Assembly: GCA_963662175.1 (NCBI GenBank)
Contig: OY759215.1
Span: 24,975,079-25,039,078, forward strand
Direction of reading: 5' to 3'
Length of the DNA stretch: 64,000 nucleotides
Source of the DNA: Aradus depressus
Lineage: Eukaryota; Arthropoda; Insecta; Hemiptera; Aradidae
The translations under genes and the position numbers were made by a program. This document shows positions 21,401 through 28,627 of the stretch, one piece after another. Numbering within the stretch: the first letter of the stretch is position 1; every line of letters starts with the position of its first letter. The notes beneath the pieces were generated by a model. It ran no database searches and had not been told where the DNA came from. It was given only the letters and a program-made list of their open reading frames with translations.

Positions 21401-23350
21401 GCCTGGTCTCGGCCCAGCGGCTCCAGTCGAAGTTCCTCTGTGCTCAGCTTGTTCACCTCCGTCTTGAACCGGTTGTTGCAGTCGAACTGCGCCTCCAGGA
21501 GGCACTAATAACCAACACACAAGATACATTTAGTAACAATCAATAAAAAACAATTACAAATAAATAAAAAACTTCCAGCATATCAACTATTATTAAAACA
21601 TGTAGAAATAAAGTATAAACTTCCCCCTTTTCCAATTTAATATGGTTTCAATTGGGACAACAATAAACAACTGGAAACGAACCACTAGCATTGTCAACTA
21701 CATAATTCATTTTCATGGTCCAATACGTAATTGTTAAAATTTTCTTCGAAATTATGCTTATATCAAATCTCTCGATAAAATTAGAGCCACCTTCCTACAG
21801 AGCTGTCTTCGTTTTGACAATAACTAGAGATGACACGTCCGTCTTTTTCAGACCACAAGGAACCTCGTATTTGATTGTGTTTGCAAAAAGGGGTGTGGAA
21901 TCTCAGAACATATTATATATAACATAACTTCAGGAAATATTAACAGAAAAACATTCAAGAAAAAAAAATCCTAAAGAATATACACCCTCTAAGCTGGCAA
22001 TACCTCGGTTCTGGTAACTCTGGAGTCTACTGTGCATTCAAGCCCATAGAGGATGCTGACTCCAGATCTGGGTCGTTACAAAACTTAGAATTTGTACATT
22101 TTTCTTGAATTTTCTCTTTTTCTGATTAATAATAAAAATTACATTGAGAGCGGGTGCACTTAATTATTTTTACTTTCATAATCGTAAACAGAATTAGTTT
22201 GTATGAACTGTTTGTATTAGTTCAGAAAGTTCTGAACTTTATCGGTGTTCAGGGTATATCAAGCAGCAGCACTCTTTGTCTTATACACTTTTCATATTGC
22301 GCTTTAACGAAGAAGTCCTTGCGACACGAACACATCCAGGGTCGAGTACATGCTTACATAAACTGTTATTTTAAGTGACAGTCTACAGGAACGATAATTA
22401 ATTTAAAAATGCAAAACTTTAATTAGAGTCGATTTTGTCAAGGTGACTGCAATCTAGCGAAGTAGCAAAACTTTTTAGTTAAATCGCGTCAAGGCATAAA
22501 GGCAAAAAAATAGCCTGTTAGTTGTTGATCAGGGCCCTTACGATGGAAGTTAGTGACGAACAAAATCAATAATTAATTGGAGGAACACAACACTTTTCAC
22601 ACACAATTTTGTTAGCATAAAACGAAATATTTACAAAATAAATACTAAAAATATAAAAAAACTGTTGAGCTATTTGAAACAAACCTTCAATAGTTTCAGT
22701 TTGACACCAAGGCGAGACTTCTTATATCCAAATCGTTCCAATTCCCAACCATCTTGTTGAGAATAGGTATGACAGAATTTGGCTGCAGCTCTTTCCCACT
22801 TGTCAACTGTAAAACTTTTCCTTAGTTTCCTCAACAATTTGATGTGAATATCAACCAGGACTTGCGAAACTGAAATGACAATAATAAACACCTTTTGAGA
22901 AAGGAAGACATAGATATGAGAATGATAGGCAGAGATTTAATCATAATAAAAAGTTCATTCACAAAACAAATGATAGCTAAGGAATCGGGGACCATTATTT
23001 TATGTAGGAGCAGGCATTGAGCCCAAAAACTACATTCTACAAAAATCAATGAAGAAAAATGCTATTTCAATAAACTACTAGACGATGCCCGCAATAGCTC
23101 CAAAATGAATCATTAGAAAATAAATATTATGTGATAAGGTAAAAACATAAAGAACGCTATACGACTCAGTTAATCAGCAATAGGGTTTACCTTCTTGGGT
23201 ATCTTCCAACATCTCTTGTAACTCCGCAAATGTTGGATGAGCTATACCACATCCTATAGCAAATTTGTCTAAAAACGAACAAATAACTGCAAAATTAGGA
23301 TCCGAAGTACAAGTTTGGCAAAAGGAATCCTTGTCGGTCGCCATTTTCAT
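356..23350 (-). CDS. Rsf1: RSF1 homologue (remodeling and spacing factor 1), multi-exon gene, 16 proposed coding exons
   Basis: Known of the family: RSF1 is the large nuclear subunit that pairs with the ISWI ATPase (SNF2H) to assemble and space nucleosomes and to bind histones. Seen here: the N-terminal RSF1 region in exons 1-3, including the WHIM-type motif [14 protein letters not shown]; a very long acidic middle in exon 4; a C4HC3 PHD finger in exon 10; and the conserved downstream blocks [27 protein letters not shown] and GRGKDIANI in exons 11-12. Exons 1-14 (23350 to 2313) join with consistent phase at all 13 junctions and total 6126 nt, about 2042 codons. That is longer than the vertebrate protein (about 1440 residues), mostly because of exon 4. 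Exons 15-16 (822-862, 356-461) look right but their link to exon 14 is uncertain, and the gene may continue past the left edge. Introns carry SINEs and MITEs. Identity is very likely; the 3' end is not settled. Confidence 0.93.
822..862 (-). CDS. Rsf1: Probable Rsf1 exon 15
   Basis: Acceptor TACACCAG, donor TTCCG|GTTTCA. Encodes [13 protein letters not shown]; its trailing G joins exon 16 to read [16 protein letters not shown], similar to the DEFVVSDENPDESEE block of vertebrate RSF1. It needs two incoming bases, which only the weak exon-14 end at 2260 provides, or an exon I have not found. Confidence 0.6.
1896..1984 (-). CDS. Candidate alternative last exon of Rsf1
   Basis: A good polypyrimidine tract (GCTTTTCTTTACAAAG) precedes an open frame that reads [20 protein letters not shown] then HPALISAT and a TAG stop. 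It needs one carried base, which the 2264 end of exon 14 supplies. The IDYLLSHP ending looks protein-like and loosely recalls the short hydrophobic C-terminus of vertebrate RSF1. It conflicts with exons 15-16 further on unless there is alternative splicing. Inference only. Confidence 0.4.
2313..2373 (-). CDS. Rsf1: Rsf1 exon 14 (3' end uncertain)
   Basis: Acceptor TTTGGGTTTCAG. Encodes [21 protein letters not shown] after completing the Ser codon from exon 13. The strongest donor is AAT|GTAAGG at 2313 (phase 0). The open frame runs on as [19 protein letters not shown], which looks coding. Weaker donors GTCAGT (exon end 2264, phase 1) and GTTCAC (exon end 2260, phase 2) would be needed to join the candidate exons at 1896-1984 or 822-862 respectively. 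Confidence 0.8.
2658..2716 (-). ncRNA. Hammerhead-ribozyme-like motif (type I, short stem III)
   Basis: Read on the minus strand the order is: a stem I strand ending AAAGCC, core CTGAAGA, one extra A, stem II GGAAA with loop TTAATAG and TTTCC, core GAA, palindromic stem III ACGT, residue T at the cleavage position, then stem I partner GGCCATATTCTGA. Stem I can form 3 bp, a 2x2 internal loop, 4 bp, a mismatch and 3 more bp. An extra base between A9 and stem II is known in some viroid hammerheads. Such short-stem-III versions occur in Penelope-like elements and retrozymes and usually act as dimers. Activity is inferred only. Confidence 0.5.
2938..3092 (-). CDS. Rsf1: Rsf1 exon 13
   Basis: Acceptor TTGTTTAAG, donor ACAAG|GTTGGC. 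Encodes [20 protein letters not shown], then [20 protein letters not shown] and SDEDFKGT. The basic [12 protein letters not shown] followed by acidic DSDEDFK parallels the RRRRLNDLDSDS and EDEFK blocks of vertebrate RSF1. Two bases pass to exon 14. Confidence 0.88.
3520..3700 (+). mobile_element. SINE family 2 copy (tRNA-derived)
   Basis: tRNA-like head with a box-B-like GGGGGTTCGAATCCC, then a body with GATAAAACTTCTCTCCCGGG and the tail GACATGGCTAATATGCATCG before an A-rich end. It lies in the intron between Rsf1 exons 12 and 13. Confidence 0.8.
3793..3927 (-). CDS. Rsf1: Rsf1 exon 12, GRGKDIANI block, GC-type donor
   Basis: Acceptor TTGTTGCAG. Encodes [40 protein letters not shown] and QEELK; GRGKDI is conserved in RSF1. 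The donor that keeps frame with exon 13 is CTCAAG|GCAAGT, a GC donor with otherwise perfect consensus. The nearby GTATCA site four bases downstream would shift the frame. Confidence 0.9.
4338..4492 (+). CDS. Possible first coding exon of an unknown plus-strand gene or element
   Basis: Open frame starting [20 protein letters not shown], continuing [17 protein letters not shown] and ending at a strong donor, AAAG|GTGAGT. An in-frame upstream ATG at 4208 would lengthen it. The PKKRKL looks like a nuclear localisation signal. It lies inside an Rsf1 intron on the opposite strand, in a locally GC-richer patch (4200-4340). I do not recognise the protein and found no second exon. It could be the start of a DNA-transposon protein or chance. 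Confidence 0.3.
4500..5480. other. Rsf1 intron, AT-rich, nothing recognised
   Basis: AT-rich sequence with several A and T homopolymers (for example near 5093 and 5170). No gene, RNA or repeat that I can name. Confidence 0.5.
5623..5949 (-). CDS. Rsf1: Rsf1 exon 11, conserved post-PHD block
   Basis: Acceptor TTGTTGCAG, donor ATTCAG|GTGAGT, 109 codons, phase 0 at both ends. Reads [20 protein letters not shown], then [20 protein letters not shown], a Ser/Glu-rich stretch, and [20 protein letters not shown] followed by ELINSAIQ. The LAYVGIS-ANVI and YRFNDYDE-I segments are strongly conserved RSF1 signatures that follow the PHD finger, which confirms exon order. Confidence 0.96.
6819..7097 (-). 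mobile_element. SINE family 1 copy, lacking the tRNA-like head
   Basis: Minus-strand copy that begins (on the plus strand) at TTATTATGACTCATGCC and runs through GCGCTCTTTCGTCACTCTGG, ATTCACCTAGGG and CCTGACATCGTACAGG to CTCCCAGATAAAATAAAC. The tRNA-related 5' end is missing. It lies in the intron between Rsf1 exons 10 and 11. Confidence 0.9.
7100..8826. other. Rsf1 intron 10 remainder, AT-rich
   Basis: Very AT-rich intronic sequence with A-runs and no supportable gene. The open frames here are short and lack coding character. Confidence 0.5.
8827..9044 (-). CDS. Rsf1: Rsf1 exon 10, PHD finger
   Basis: Acceptor GTTTACCAG, donor CAGCAT|GTAAGA. The complete C4HC3 zinc-finger pattern is visible: [32 protein letters not shown], then [10 protein letters not shown]. 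It is very close to the RSF1 PHD finger, which in this family is thought to read histone tails. The Gly/Ala/Glu-rich stretch upstream ([18 protein letters not shown]) is a linker. The exon ends at a codon boundary right after the last zinc ligand. Confidence 0.97.
9165..9341 (-). mobile_element. Fragment of the long-inverted-repeat family (internal part)
   Basis: Contains AATTAATTAATTTCG, CCCTCTAAAGACAATCGACC, CTGAATCCTCATACTAA and ACAGTTATTAGGGTATTT. These match the internal module also seen at 50800-50990, 54790-54980, 62040-62220 and 63850-64000. Diverged and truncated. Confidence 0.65.
9342..9592 (+). mobile_element. SINE family 1 copy
   Basis: Starts within the box B region (GATCGCGGGCTCGAGAC) and runs through CACGCCGTCC, TATGTCAGGTACTCGT, TGGGTAGGCAAAATTTAGG and GACCGGGCATGAGTC. 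It sits in the intron between Rsf1 exons 9 and 10, tail to tail with the copy at 10013. Confidence 0.85.
9735..9993. mobile_element. MITE-like element, 37-bp terminal inverted repeats, TA target
   Basis: The left arm (9735-9771) and right arm (9957-9993) are inverted copies with only about three differences. They contain CTCTGGCCGGGGTGT and CACATAAGTCAA. Both outer ends sit in TATA, consistent with TA target duplication. About 259 bp in total with no coding capacity. A non-autonomous Tc1/mariner-type element is the simplest reading. Confidence 0.85.
10013..10246 (-). mobile_element. SINE family 1 copy, lacking the tRNA-like head
   Basis: Minus-strand copy from GTTATTGTGACTCATGCCC through CTACTACCAGAGCAC and CCTGACATCGCACAGG to CTCCCAGATAAAAAATC. 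It abuts the MITE at 9735-9993. Confidence 0.85.
10583..10755 (-). CDS. Rsf1: Rsf1 exon 9
   Basis: Acceptor TGCCTTCAG, donor AAAG|GTATTA. Encodes [20 protein letters not shown], then [20 protein letters not shown] and [12 protein letters not shown]. Acidic stretch directly upstream of the PHD exon, as in vertebrate RSF1. One base is carried to exon 10. Confidence 0.88.
10770..11927. other. Rsf1 intron 8, mostly unclassified
   Basis: AT-rich. From about 11165 (TACAGGGTGTCAACAG) to 11760 there is less AT-rich sequence with TE character; it ends in a fragment resembling the long-inverted-repeat family (AATTGATTAATTCGTG, GTCGGTGCTTCACC). No coding region that I can support. Confidence 0.4.
11928..12010 (-). 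mobile_element. SINE family 1 fragment
   Basis: Short piece of the family body (CTATAAGGTCATAT, TTTCGTCGCACTGGTGGACC, TGAGCCCGACTCACTG) just downstream of Rsf1 exon 8 in the direction of transcription. Confidence 0.75.
12070..12215 (-). CDS. Rsf1: Rsf1 exon 8
   Basis: Acceptor GTTTTGCAG, donor CCAG|GTATTG. Encodes [20 protein letters not shown], a poly-Lys run, then [17 protein letters not shown]. Ends with two bases of a Ser codon completed by exon 9. Acidic-then-basic low-complexity region. Confidence 0.86.
12563..12613 (-). CDS. Rsf1: Rsf1 exon 7, 51-bp micro-exon
   Basis: Acceptor ATTTACAG, donor AAA|GTAAGT, both in frame. Encodes 17 mostly basic residues, [17 protein letters not shown]. 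The exon length is a multiple of three and both ends are phase 0, so it could be skipped without breaking the frame. Confidence 0.82.
13295..13340 (-). ncRNA. Hammerhead-like core motif
   Basis: The minus strand carries CTGACGA (13327-13333), a short insert TGGTATAAAGCC that pairs only weakly as stem II, then GAA and a palindromic ACCGGT followed by A (13305-13314). The order and spacing match the hammerhead core with a short dimer-type stem III. Stem I pairing is poor, so this copy is likely decayed or only a repeat terminus. Weaker than the copy at 2658-2716. Confidence 0.3.
13377..13579 (-). CDS. Rsf1: Rsf1 exon 6
   Basis: Acceptor GTTTTCAG, donor GAGAAG|GTGAGT, ending on a codon boundary. 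Encodes [18 protein letters not shown], then [20 protein letters not shown] and [15 protein letters not shown]. The [10 protein letters not shown] segment resembles the basic RRSPRIS-type block that lies ahead of the PHD finger in vertebrate RSF1. The following helix is strongly charged and could form a coiled coil. Confidence 0.88.
14328..14684 (-). CDS. Rsf1: Rsf1 exon 5, acidic/basic low-complexity
   Basis: Acceptor TATTATTCAG, donor AAGA|GTGAGT. The first two bases complete a Gly codon from exon 4, then read [20 protein letters not shown] with [14 protein letters not shown] and, near the end, [20 protein letters not shown]. Charged, probably disordered linker upstream of the PHD finger. 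One base carries over to exon 6. Many overlapping reading frames on the plus strand here are shadows of this charged sequence. Confidence 0.88.
14774..14972 (-). mobile_element. SINE family 1 copy with internal deletion
   Basis: The tail part (GACTCATGCCCGGGC, AGAGCGCTCTTTCGTTA) joins directly to the head region with TTCGAACCCCCGATCTCGAA and GCCAGCACGCTACC; about 100 bp of the middle is missing. It lies in the intron between Rsf1 exons 4 and 5. Confidence 0.85.
15386..19143 (-). CDS. Rsf1: Rsf1 exon 4, giant acidic exon with tandem protein repeats
   Basis: A single open reading frame of 3758 nt between acceptor TTGCAG (exon begins [14 protein letters not shown]) and donor AGAG|GTGAGC. The product is Glu/Asp/Ser/Lys-rich with many KEE, EEE and KK runs, which predicts a disordered nuclear segment. 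Near its start are at least six copies of a motif of the form FS(D/E)xxEEPVMxVxGxGSGxEC..GN. Three of these (about 17970-18483) are near-identical 171-nt tandem duplications (57 residues), read on the minus strand. Vertebrate RSF1 also has a long acidic middle, but I do not recall this repeat there. The C-terminal part is basic ([23 protein letters not shown]) and ends KKPRLRG across the junction with exon 5. Confidence 0.93.
18142..18483 (-). repeat. 171-bp tandem duplication inside Rsf1 exon 4
   Basis: Two adjacent 171-bp units (18142-18312 and 18313-18483) are almost identical at the DNA level, and a third, more diverged unit precedes them at 17970-18141. Each codes for 57 residues containing [18 protein letters not shown] and [20 protein letters not shown]. 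The length is a multiple of three, so frame is kept. The high DNA identity suggests recent unequal crossing-over or gene conversion. Confidence 0.9.
19436..19500 (-). repeat. Decayed relative of the hammerhead-like repeat at 2658
   Basis: The minus strand shares CAGTAGTCTCCGAAATGTTGG and CATTTTGAGC with the 2658 locus, and also the downstream CGACAGAAC. The catalytic CTGAAGA position reads TAAAGA here, so it should be inactive. It shows that the 2658 motif belongs to a dispersed repeat. Confidence 0.55.
20382..20632. mobile_element. MITE-like element, perfect 26-bp terminal inverted repeats
   Basis: Bases 20382-20407 and 20607-20632 are perfect inverted copies with core CCCCGGAGGTAAAGGACAC. 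The total is 251 bp and the interior holds a small hairpin (near 20462-20490). A TA just outside the CCCCGG core on both sides fits TA target duplication. Open frames inside are too short and AT-rich to be a transposase. Confidence 0.85.
21308..21504 (-). CDS. Rsf1: Rsf1 exon 3, WHIM-type motif
   Basis: Acceptor TTATTAG, donor CCAA|GTAAGC. Encodes [18 protein letters not shown], then [20 protein letters not shown] and [17 protein letters not shown]. The LEPLGRD-AGLTYW stretch is the signature shared by RSF1 and other WHIM-containing ISWI partners, where it helps contact the remodeller and linker DNA (family knowledge). Two bases carry over to exon 4 and form a Lys codon. Confidence 0.95.
21510..22680. 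other. Rsf1 intron 2
   Basis: Intronic sequence without a supportable gene or classified repeat. Short open frames show no coding character. Confidence 0.5.
22685..22869 (-). CDS. Rsf1: Rsf1 exon 2
   Basis: Acceptor TTTCAG, donor AAG|GTTTGT. Encodes [20 protein letters not shown], then [16 protein letters not shown] and [20 protein letters not shown]. It matches the helical RSF1 N-terminal region (HIKLLRK, VDKWE, WELER-GY) that precedes the WHIM-type motif. The single base carried from exon 1 restores frame, and the exon ends at a codon boundary. Confidence 0.93.
22872..23190. other. Rsf1 intron 1
   Basis: Short AT-rich intron between exons 1 and 2, with a clear GTAAAC donor and TTTCAG acceptor. 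Nothing else seen. Confidence 0.7.
23191..23350 (-). CDS. Rsf1: Rsf1 exon 1 (start codon)
   Basis: Encodes the N-terminus, [15 protein letters not shown] followed by [14 protein letters not shown]. The NFAV-CSFLE-type segment is the conserved start of RSF1 proteins. Two close in-frame ATGs exist: 23348-23350 and 23342-23344. The second has the better Kozak context (AAAATGG). An in-frame TAG lies four codons upstream of the first, so no longer N-terminus exists without another exon. The exon ends GAAG|GTAAAC, leaving one base that is completed by exon 2. Confidence 0.9.
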
Positions 23351-24150
23351 CTCTGAAAGCTACCTTTCAAAACAAAATACTCTGAACGTTTCGCCATTAT
23401 TTTGTTATATTGTCCAAGATAAATCGTGTCTGCGATTCTGATATACCCGACTGAATCACTGTAACAATGCACTTGGTTTATGAAAATAACGAAACGACCA
23501 CGAACTTACAAATAATAACATCAATCTTGAACTAACTTCAACACTGGTTTCTAGAGTTATGAGAATCTAAAAAATAAAATTAATTAAAAAATATGTATAC
23601 TATATTAGTTCATTCTGGGTTTAAAACAATTTTCTAAACAGATTATTGAAACTGAAATAACTAGTTAAAACATTGTTTCAGAAATACTAAAGTTAAAGAG
23701 TTATCGACCTGTAATGTGCTGCACTCTGCCAACATGAAATTATATTAGATAGGGAGGTTACAACATAACCTTTTGATATTTGTAAACATACAAAAAAATT
23801 AAGTCAAAATAGAAACAAGATTTATGACGTTGAAGGTAAACACCGCCAAATTTAAACTATTTTATGCCCATCTGTCGAATTTGGAAAAGATTTCGTAAGG
23901 TTGAGTGTTCTTAAAATTCATTTCCGAAGTTTTTATCATTATCCATTGCCTCATATAGACTGTAACCCAGCCGCCGATCACGAGGTCTTGAAGTGCATGA
24001 CTAATGAATTACAAAATACATTTCTTAGAAAGGGAGATTCAGTGCCAGGACGACTCAAATTCTCCAGACAATGATAGAAATATGTATTTAATTGCACATA
24101 ATAAATTGTTTACTTCTCCAGCTATATGAAGCATATGGGAAGTTAAATTA
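23351..24150. other. Upstream flank of Rsf1, likely promoter region
   Basis: AT-rich sequence directly upstream of the Rsf1 start codon, without open reading frames. The promoter and 5' UTR should lie in the first few hundred bases, but I see no clear TATA box or other decisive core element. The stretch from about 23570 on looks like ordinary intergenic sequence. Confidence 0.4.
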
Positions 24151-24159
24151 GTAATTTGA

Positions 24160-24482
24160 TGTTGAGAGTTCTCATGGAAATTTCATGTTTTTTGAACACC
24201 TGATTTCAAAAATGAAAAAAAAATATATGTGTGTGTGTCTGTCCTTCTGTGAACACGATAACACCCGATAGGATGAATGAATCCATACAAAATTTCATAC
24301 GTAAATTCAAAATCCCATCTATCAATTTTCCACGGAATCGACCAAAAGGAAAGGGGATCAGAGGAGGCTAAACTCAAAATCCCAATAACTGCTGATGTAA
24401 TGAATGAAACGAAATGAGATTAATTTTGAACGAAATCGGTAGATGGGAATGGATGGTTCAACTGAGGACGGGATATATATAT
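24160..24482 (+). mobile_element. Long-inverted-repeat family copy, right arm missing
   Basis: Left-arm features AAATTTCATG, TTTCAAAAATGAAAA, then GTGAACACGATAACACCCGA, AATGAATGAATCC and repeated GATGTAATGAATG modules. It ends where a copy of the TACTAGCAG element begins at 24484. Confidence 0.65.
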
Positions 24483-24483
24483 A

Positions 24484-24700
24484 CTAGCAGTATTACCCGG
24501 CGTTGCCCGGGGAACTTTAAATTTTTCCCATAATTTCTTTCAGGCATTTCTTCGATAATACATTCTCGACTTTGCAATTTTCAATTATTAAGATGGAATT
24601 AGGCATATAATCAAAATCCCGGAAAAATGCAATGTTGTTTATTGTTTTGATATGAAAACTAAAGTAAGACGGTGGACACCCGAGCTAGTATCAACCGTAC
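24484..24700 (+). mobile_element. Truncated copy of the TACTAGCAG/CCCGGCGTTGCCCGG element
   Basis: Begins TACTAGCAGTATTACCCGGC, continues GTTGCCCGGGGAAC, and later holds a CACCCGAGCTAGTATC unit like those expanded at 43260-43660. Same family as 37577-37974 and 43122-46005. Confidence 0.7.
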
Positions 24701-24744
24701 TACGGTGGATGAAATCTTGCGGGGCCTTTCAGTATTTTTACTAA

Positions 24745-24910
24745 GAAGTGAAAAAAAACCTTGAGCACGTAGTCCTTCGGGTGGGACCTTAAGTGATGGT
24801 GACGATCTTATTAGACGTCAGGTACTCGTTAAAGACCCTTAGCAAAGGTTACTGGAAAGGGAAAAGTCTTGAGCACGCTGTCCCTCGTAGATGATTCCCG
24901 GGCATGTGAA
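24745..24910 (+). mobile_element. SINE family 1 fragment
   Basis: Contains CTTGAGCACG, GTCCTTCGGGTGGGACCTTA, GACGTCAGGTACTCGTTAAA and a repeated head-like piece (CTTGAGCACGCTGTCC). It looks like two broken copies joined. Confidence 0.7.
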
Positions 24911-25194
24911 CTAAGTAACTAACTTATGGTTAACTATGATCGTTCTTGGTCGATACCCATCCACCAACATCACTGCCTATAAGTGTTGCTCAGATATTAT
25001 TTCGAATCGGTTTCACAAAGCCAACCTATATTCAACAATTTTATTTAAATGTAATAAAAATATTTAGTTTATCTTTACATATTTTGTATATATATATATA
25101 AGCTAATTAACAAGTACACCATATATGTTTCAGAGTATAAATTTTAATTTTACAATTCAACTCACATATTTATCTAACCTACATCCATCTGTAG

Positions 25195-26365
25195 TTGATG
25201 TTGTTCTTAATATCATATGGTACATTATATACCCCCTTTCTTAGTAACCTCGTTGCTCCTGCAATGATAGACCGCCACATTCCTGATGGCAGCCTTCTGC
25301 CCTGCTCCGAAGTCGTCCTCATACAAAACAGTTTTCGGGAACCCATTCATCCTGATGACTTTCTTGATTTTGGAAGGTCCTTTAAAAAGAGGATTCTTCC
25401 CTCGATATCCGGTCTGCACAAGGATTTGGTTCTCTTTTTTTATATTTGGGATAACATTTGCACGTTGGATAACATGTTAACCAAATTAAGACTTCATATT
25501 TTCCTTGAACATAGATGCCTTCTTAATCATGTCGGGGGAGATTCCAAACTTATTATCAGCCGGAAAGATAGATTTAACTCCAAACGCTTTGAACTGGGGA
25601 GAACAACCTAAGCACGCTGTGTACGATCTAGAGACATGACTGTTTCATGTCCCTTATTTTATTGTCTGCCAACCCGTCCCCAGCAGGATAATACAGCGCT
25701 GTAGTAACTAGCCTGATTTGTCTATCTTCGGCGAATTTATTTAAGGCCTCAGAGACAAACTGTATTCCGTTATCAATAACGATTTTCTTCACTGGCCAAG
25801 ATGAGGATATTCTTCAAGGAATTTTATTACAGCATTTGCGCTTTCCTTCATTGCCTTGGCGCTAACATATCTTGAATATTCATCCACAGCGGCAATAAAT
25901 GGTTGTGTCTTTCGATTTTCGGGTTTCTTCAGTTTCTCAGCAAAGTGCAAATGAAGACACTGGAAAGGCTCTCCAACTGTGTCCGGAATAACCATTATGT
26001 CTGCTGTGTTTAAAGTTAAATTTTGCAATTTGACAATCATGACAACTTTTGACGTATTTTGAAATACTTTCTTTCATATGGGGCCAAAAAAACGTGTCCC
26101 TTATCTTGATATACGTTTTCCAAAACCCGTCGTATCCTGAATCGGGATCCTCATGAAAAGAGCAAAGAATCTCTGGCACCAAATCAGGTTTAACTTCAAT
26201 TTTCTTTTCGCTTTTGTCAAGTCTGATTCAATAGAAGAATTTGAGGTACCTCAGAAGTGAAAGATCTTAAATAAATATCATCCAATTTATTGAAATTTGC
26301 GTATTCAGGTGACATTGAAATCTCGATCTCGGATTTTCTCAGGTCGCAATACTTCCTTATAGTAC
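25195..26365 (-). pseudogene. Decayed Ty3/gypsy-type retrotransposon, integrase region
   Basis: Relic of an LTR-retrotransposon pol gene read on the minus strand in several frames. At 25937-26182 is an integrase zinc-binding HHCC pattern (H...SGYDGFWKTY, FFWPHM, CHDCQIAK). At about 25700-26040 is the integrase core, with VDEYSRYV and a later VIDNG...FVS for the two catalytic Asp positions; the expected third acidic residue is not preserved. At 25225-25419 is the C-terminal part (GKNPLFKGPSKIKKV). Frameshifts and a stop separate the pieces and no LTRs were seen, so it cannot be active. Confidence 0.85.
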
Positions 26366-26859
26366 GGGTGTAAGAAAGTAAAAATTATTAGGAAACTGAC
26401 GCATTTTAAATGTATTTATTTTTGAAACAAATATTGAAGTGAACAGGTGAGCAAGTGGTCCATAACGGTGGACTGATGGGCTGGATGTACAGTTAGGTAA
26501 GTGTGGAGATAAGAGACTGGAGTATTTCAAGTGTAGTGGGAAATATAACGGAGCCAAGTTCCGCTCCCGCAACTCAACTCAACCCTCCCTCCAGACCACA
26601 TCATCCCGCATTTTTAAAGCTAGTCAAATTCTAAACAAGTTAGAATCTAGAGTTCCAATCCCAATAGGTAACAAAATGTCTGAAAAATAAATAAAAAAGA
26701 TTTGTGAAATTGTCAAAAACTTAGTTTATACAGTTTTTACATTCTCATACCTATAGTATAAGGAAGTAGGTAATAGTGCGAAAATCCAAAATCGAATTAT
26801 CAACTGATTTTCACGTTTCAAGGTCCCCTGAATAAGTTTTGATCATTTTCGCGATGTTA

Positions 26860-26900
26860 TTTATTTTTATTTATTTATTTATTTATTTTTTATTTATTGA
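26860..26900. repeat. (TTTA)n microsatellite
   Basis: Run of TTTA units with a few irregularities around 26863-26897. Confidence 0.85.
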
Positions 26901-27261
26901 CAACAGCTCAATTACGAACTATACGTCATGTGAAAACAACAAGATATCAGCAATAAAATTATAAGTAAAGTAATGAATTATAAAGAAAGAAAAAAAAAAA
27001 AAGGAAAAGAAAAAAGGTTTACAGATTCTAAATAAATTAAATTACTATTTCAATGTCTTTAAGAAAGTCTATTAGTTGTTATATTTATCTTTGATGGGAT
27101 TATCTCTTGTGTGTGTGTATGTGATTGAAAAGTTGTGAGCTCTCTACCTCAAAAAAATATAATTGTACAATTGAGGGGGTTAGAAGTAAAGGGATGTAAG
27201 TGACAAAAATGTCGTTTCGAGATAATTACCTTCAAAGTTATAGTAACATCGTAAATTCAGT

Positions 27262-27640
27262 TTTTTTTTTTTTTCTTTGTTTGTGGCCTTATGGTCTAAG
27301 CATATCAGCCATTTATTTACAATGATATGTTATACAACAATATGGTTGACAAAAATGTATCTGAACAATGTATCAAGAATTTCTCGGTTTTTGGTTCGCG
27401 ACACTATTAACTGGACTGTAGTAGGGAGCACCATCTTGTTTTGAATGAGGACACTGTACATATTTTCACGTTTTGAGTTGGTAAGTGGACAAGCCAAGAG
27501 GAGATGGTTCGCATCCGCTTCTTCTTGCTTGTATTACCCAGGTATTTTCCACTAGTAACAGCATTACTGGTACTAACAATCGTTCTGACAGCCCAGTAGT
27601 CAGGGTTTGTGTCAAGGAAGCTGTTAACACACATATCTCA
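27262..27640 (-). pseudogene. LINE ORF2 C-terminal fragment with 3' tail and poly(A)
   Basis: Minus strand. One frame gives NPDYWAVRTIVSTSNAV; after a frameshift another gives EADANHLLLACPLTNSKREN then MVLPTTVQLIVSRTKNREI and a stop. The H-LLLACPL pattern is the zinc-knuckle-like C-terminus that follows RNase H in I/R1/Jockey-type LINEs. Downstream comes AAATGGCTGATATGC, AAGGCCA and a poly(A) tract (27262-27275 as T on the plus strand). The tail resembles that of SINE family 2. Confidence 0.7.
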
Positions 27641-28107
27641 ATTTCAGCCGATTTGTCACTTACATCCCTTTGCTTCTAACCCTCTCAATTATTGTAGCTA
27701 TGAACGCGAAATCAAACGAAAATTTAGACCACTTTCTCCCTGACCTAAGTACATTTTACAAGATACGGCTTATGTTTATGACCTAATCCAAAATCTTTTC
27801 AAGTAATAGATTTAGAGAATACTGAAATACATAATTTATATGTAACAATACGATTTTTTAAACGTCATCCGGTTTTCGAGATGTATGCCGAAAACCACCT
27901 TGAAATGTAGTTTTTAAACACATGTTTTTAGACGTTTCCTCTATTTACTCGGACAAGGTTAATCCAATTGAAGAATTAATTCTTAATTTCTTACTTATAA
28001 AATTTCCAATCGCTAATAAGTCCTCAGATTTGAGATAAGATCAATTCGAAAAAAGTTATAGCGGCCCGATTAATGTAAACTAAATGTTTATAAGAAATAA
28101 ATATAGG

Positions 28108-28390
28108 GAGCCGGTAGCTCAGTGGTATGCGTGTTTGCCTTCTGAGCTCAAAATCGTGGGTTCGAAGTCGGTCCTTCAGTCCTTCGGATGGGACGTTAAG
28201 CCATGGTCGCGAGCCTGTACGATGTCAGGTACTCGTTTAAGACCCTAGGTGAATAAAAATTTATGGTAGACAAAATTTATGACTCCCATAGTAGAGTCGG
28301 GCTCATGTCCACGAGAGTGACGAAAGAGCGCTCTGGTAGTAGGCGATATGAACTCGTAGTTAAACCCCGACCATGAGTCATAAAACCTAA
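28108..28390 (+). mobile_element. SINE family 1 copy with tRNA-like head
   Basis: Head GCCGGTAGCTCAGTGGTATG (box A) and GTGGGTTCGAAG (box B), then GTCCTTCGGATGGGACG, GATGTCAGGTACTCG, GAATAAAAATTTATGG, GTCCACGAGAGTGACG and AGCGCTCTGGTAGTAGGC. It ends ATGAGTCATAAAACCTAAC. Nearly full length with a small internal deletion after box B. Confidence 0.93.
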
Positions 28391-28627
28391 CATAACCTAT
28401 AAGGAATATATATATCTTTGTAATTTTTAAATCGTGACTCATAGCAACGAACTTTAGAATATGGTTTATGTATTGGTAGTTTTTTGAAAAATTGTAAAAA
28501 TTAAAAAAAAAAAATGTGATGTGGCCATTACATGATTTTTAAACCAACAACGCTTACAGATCAAGATCTCTCCCTCGCATAGCAATGGATTTTTAAATAT
28601 CTTTTTATTATTTATATATATATATAT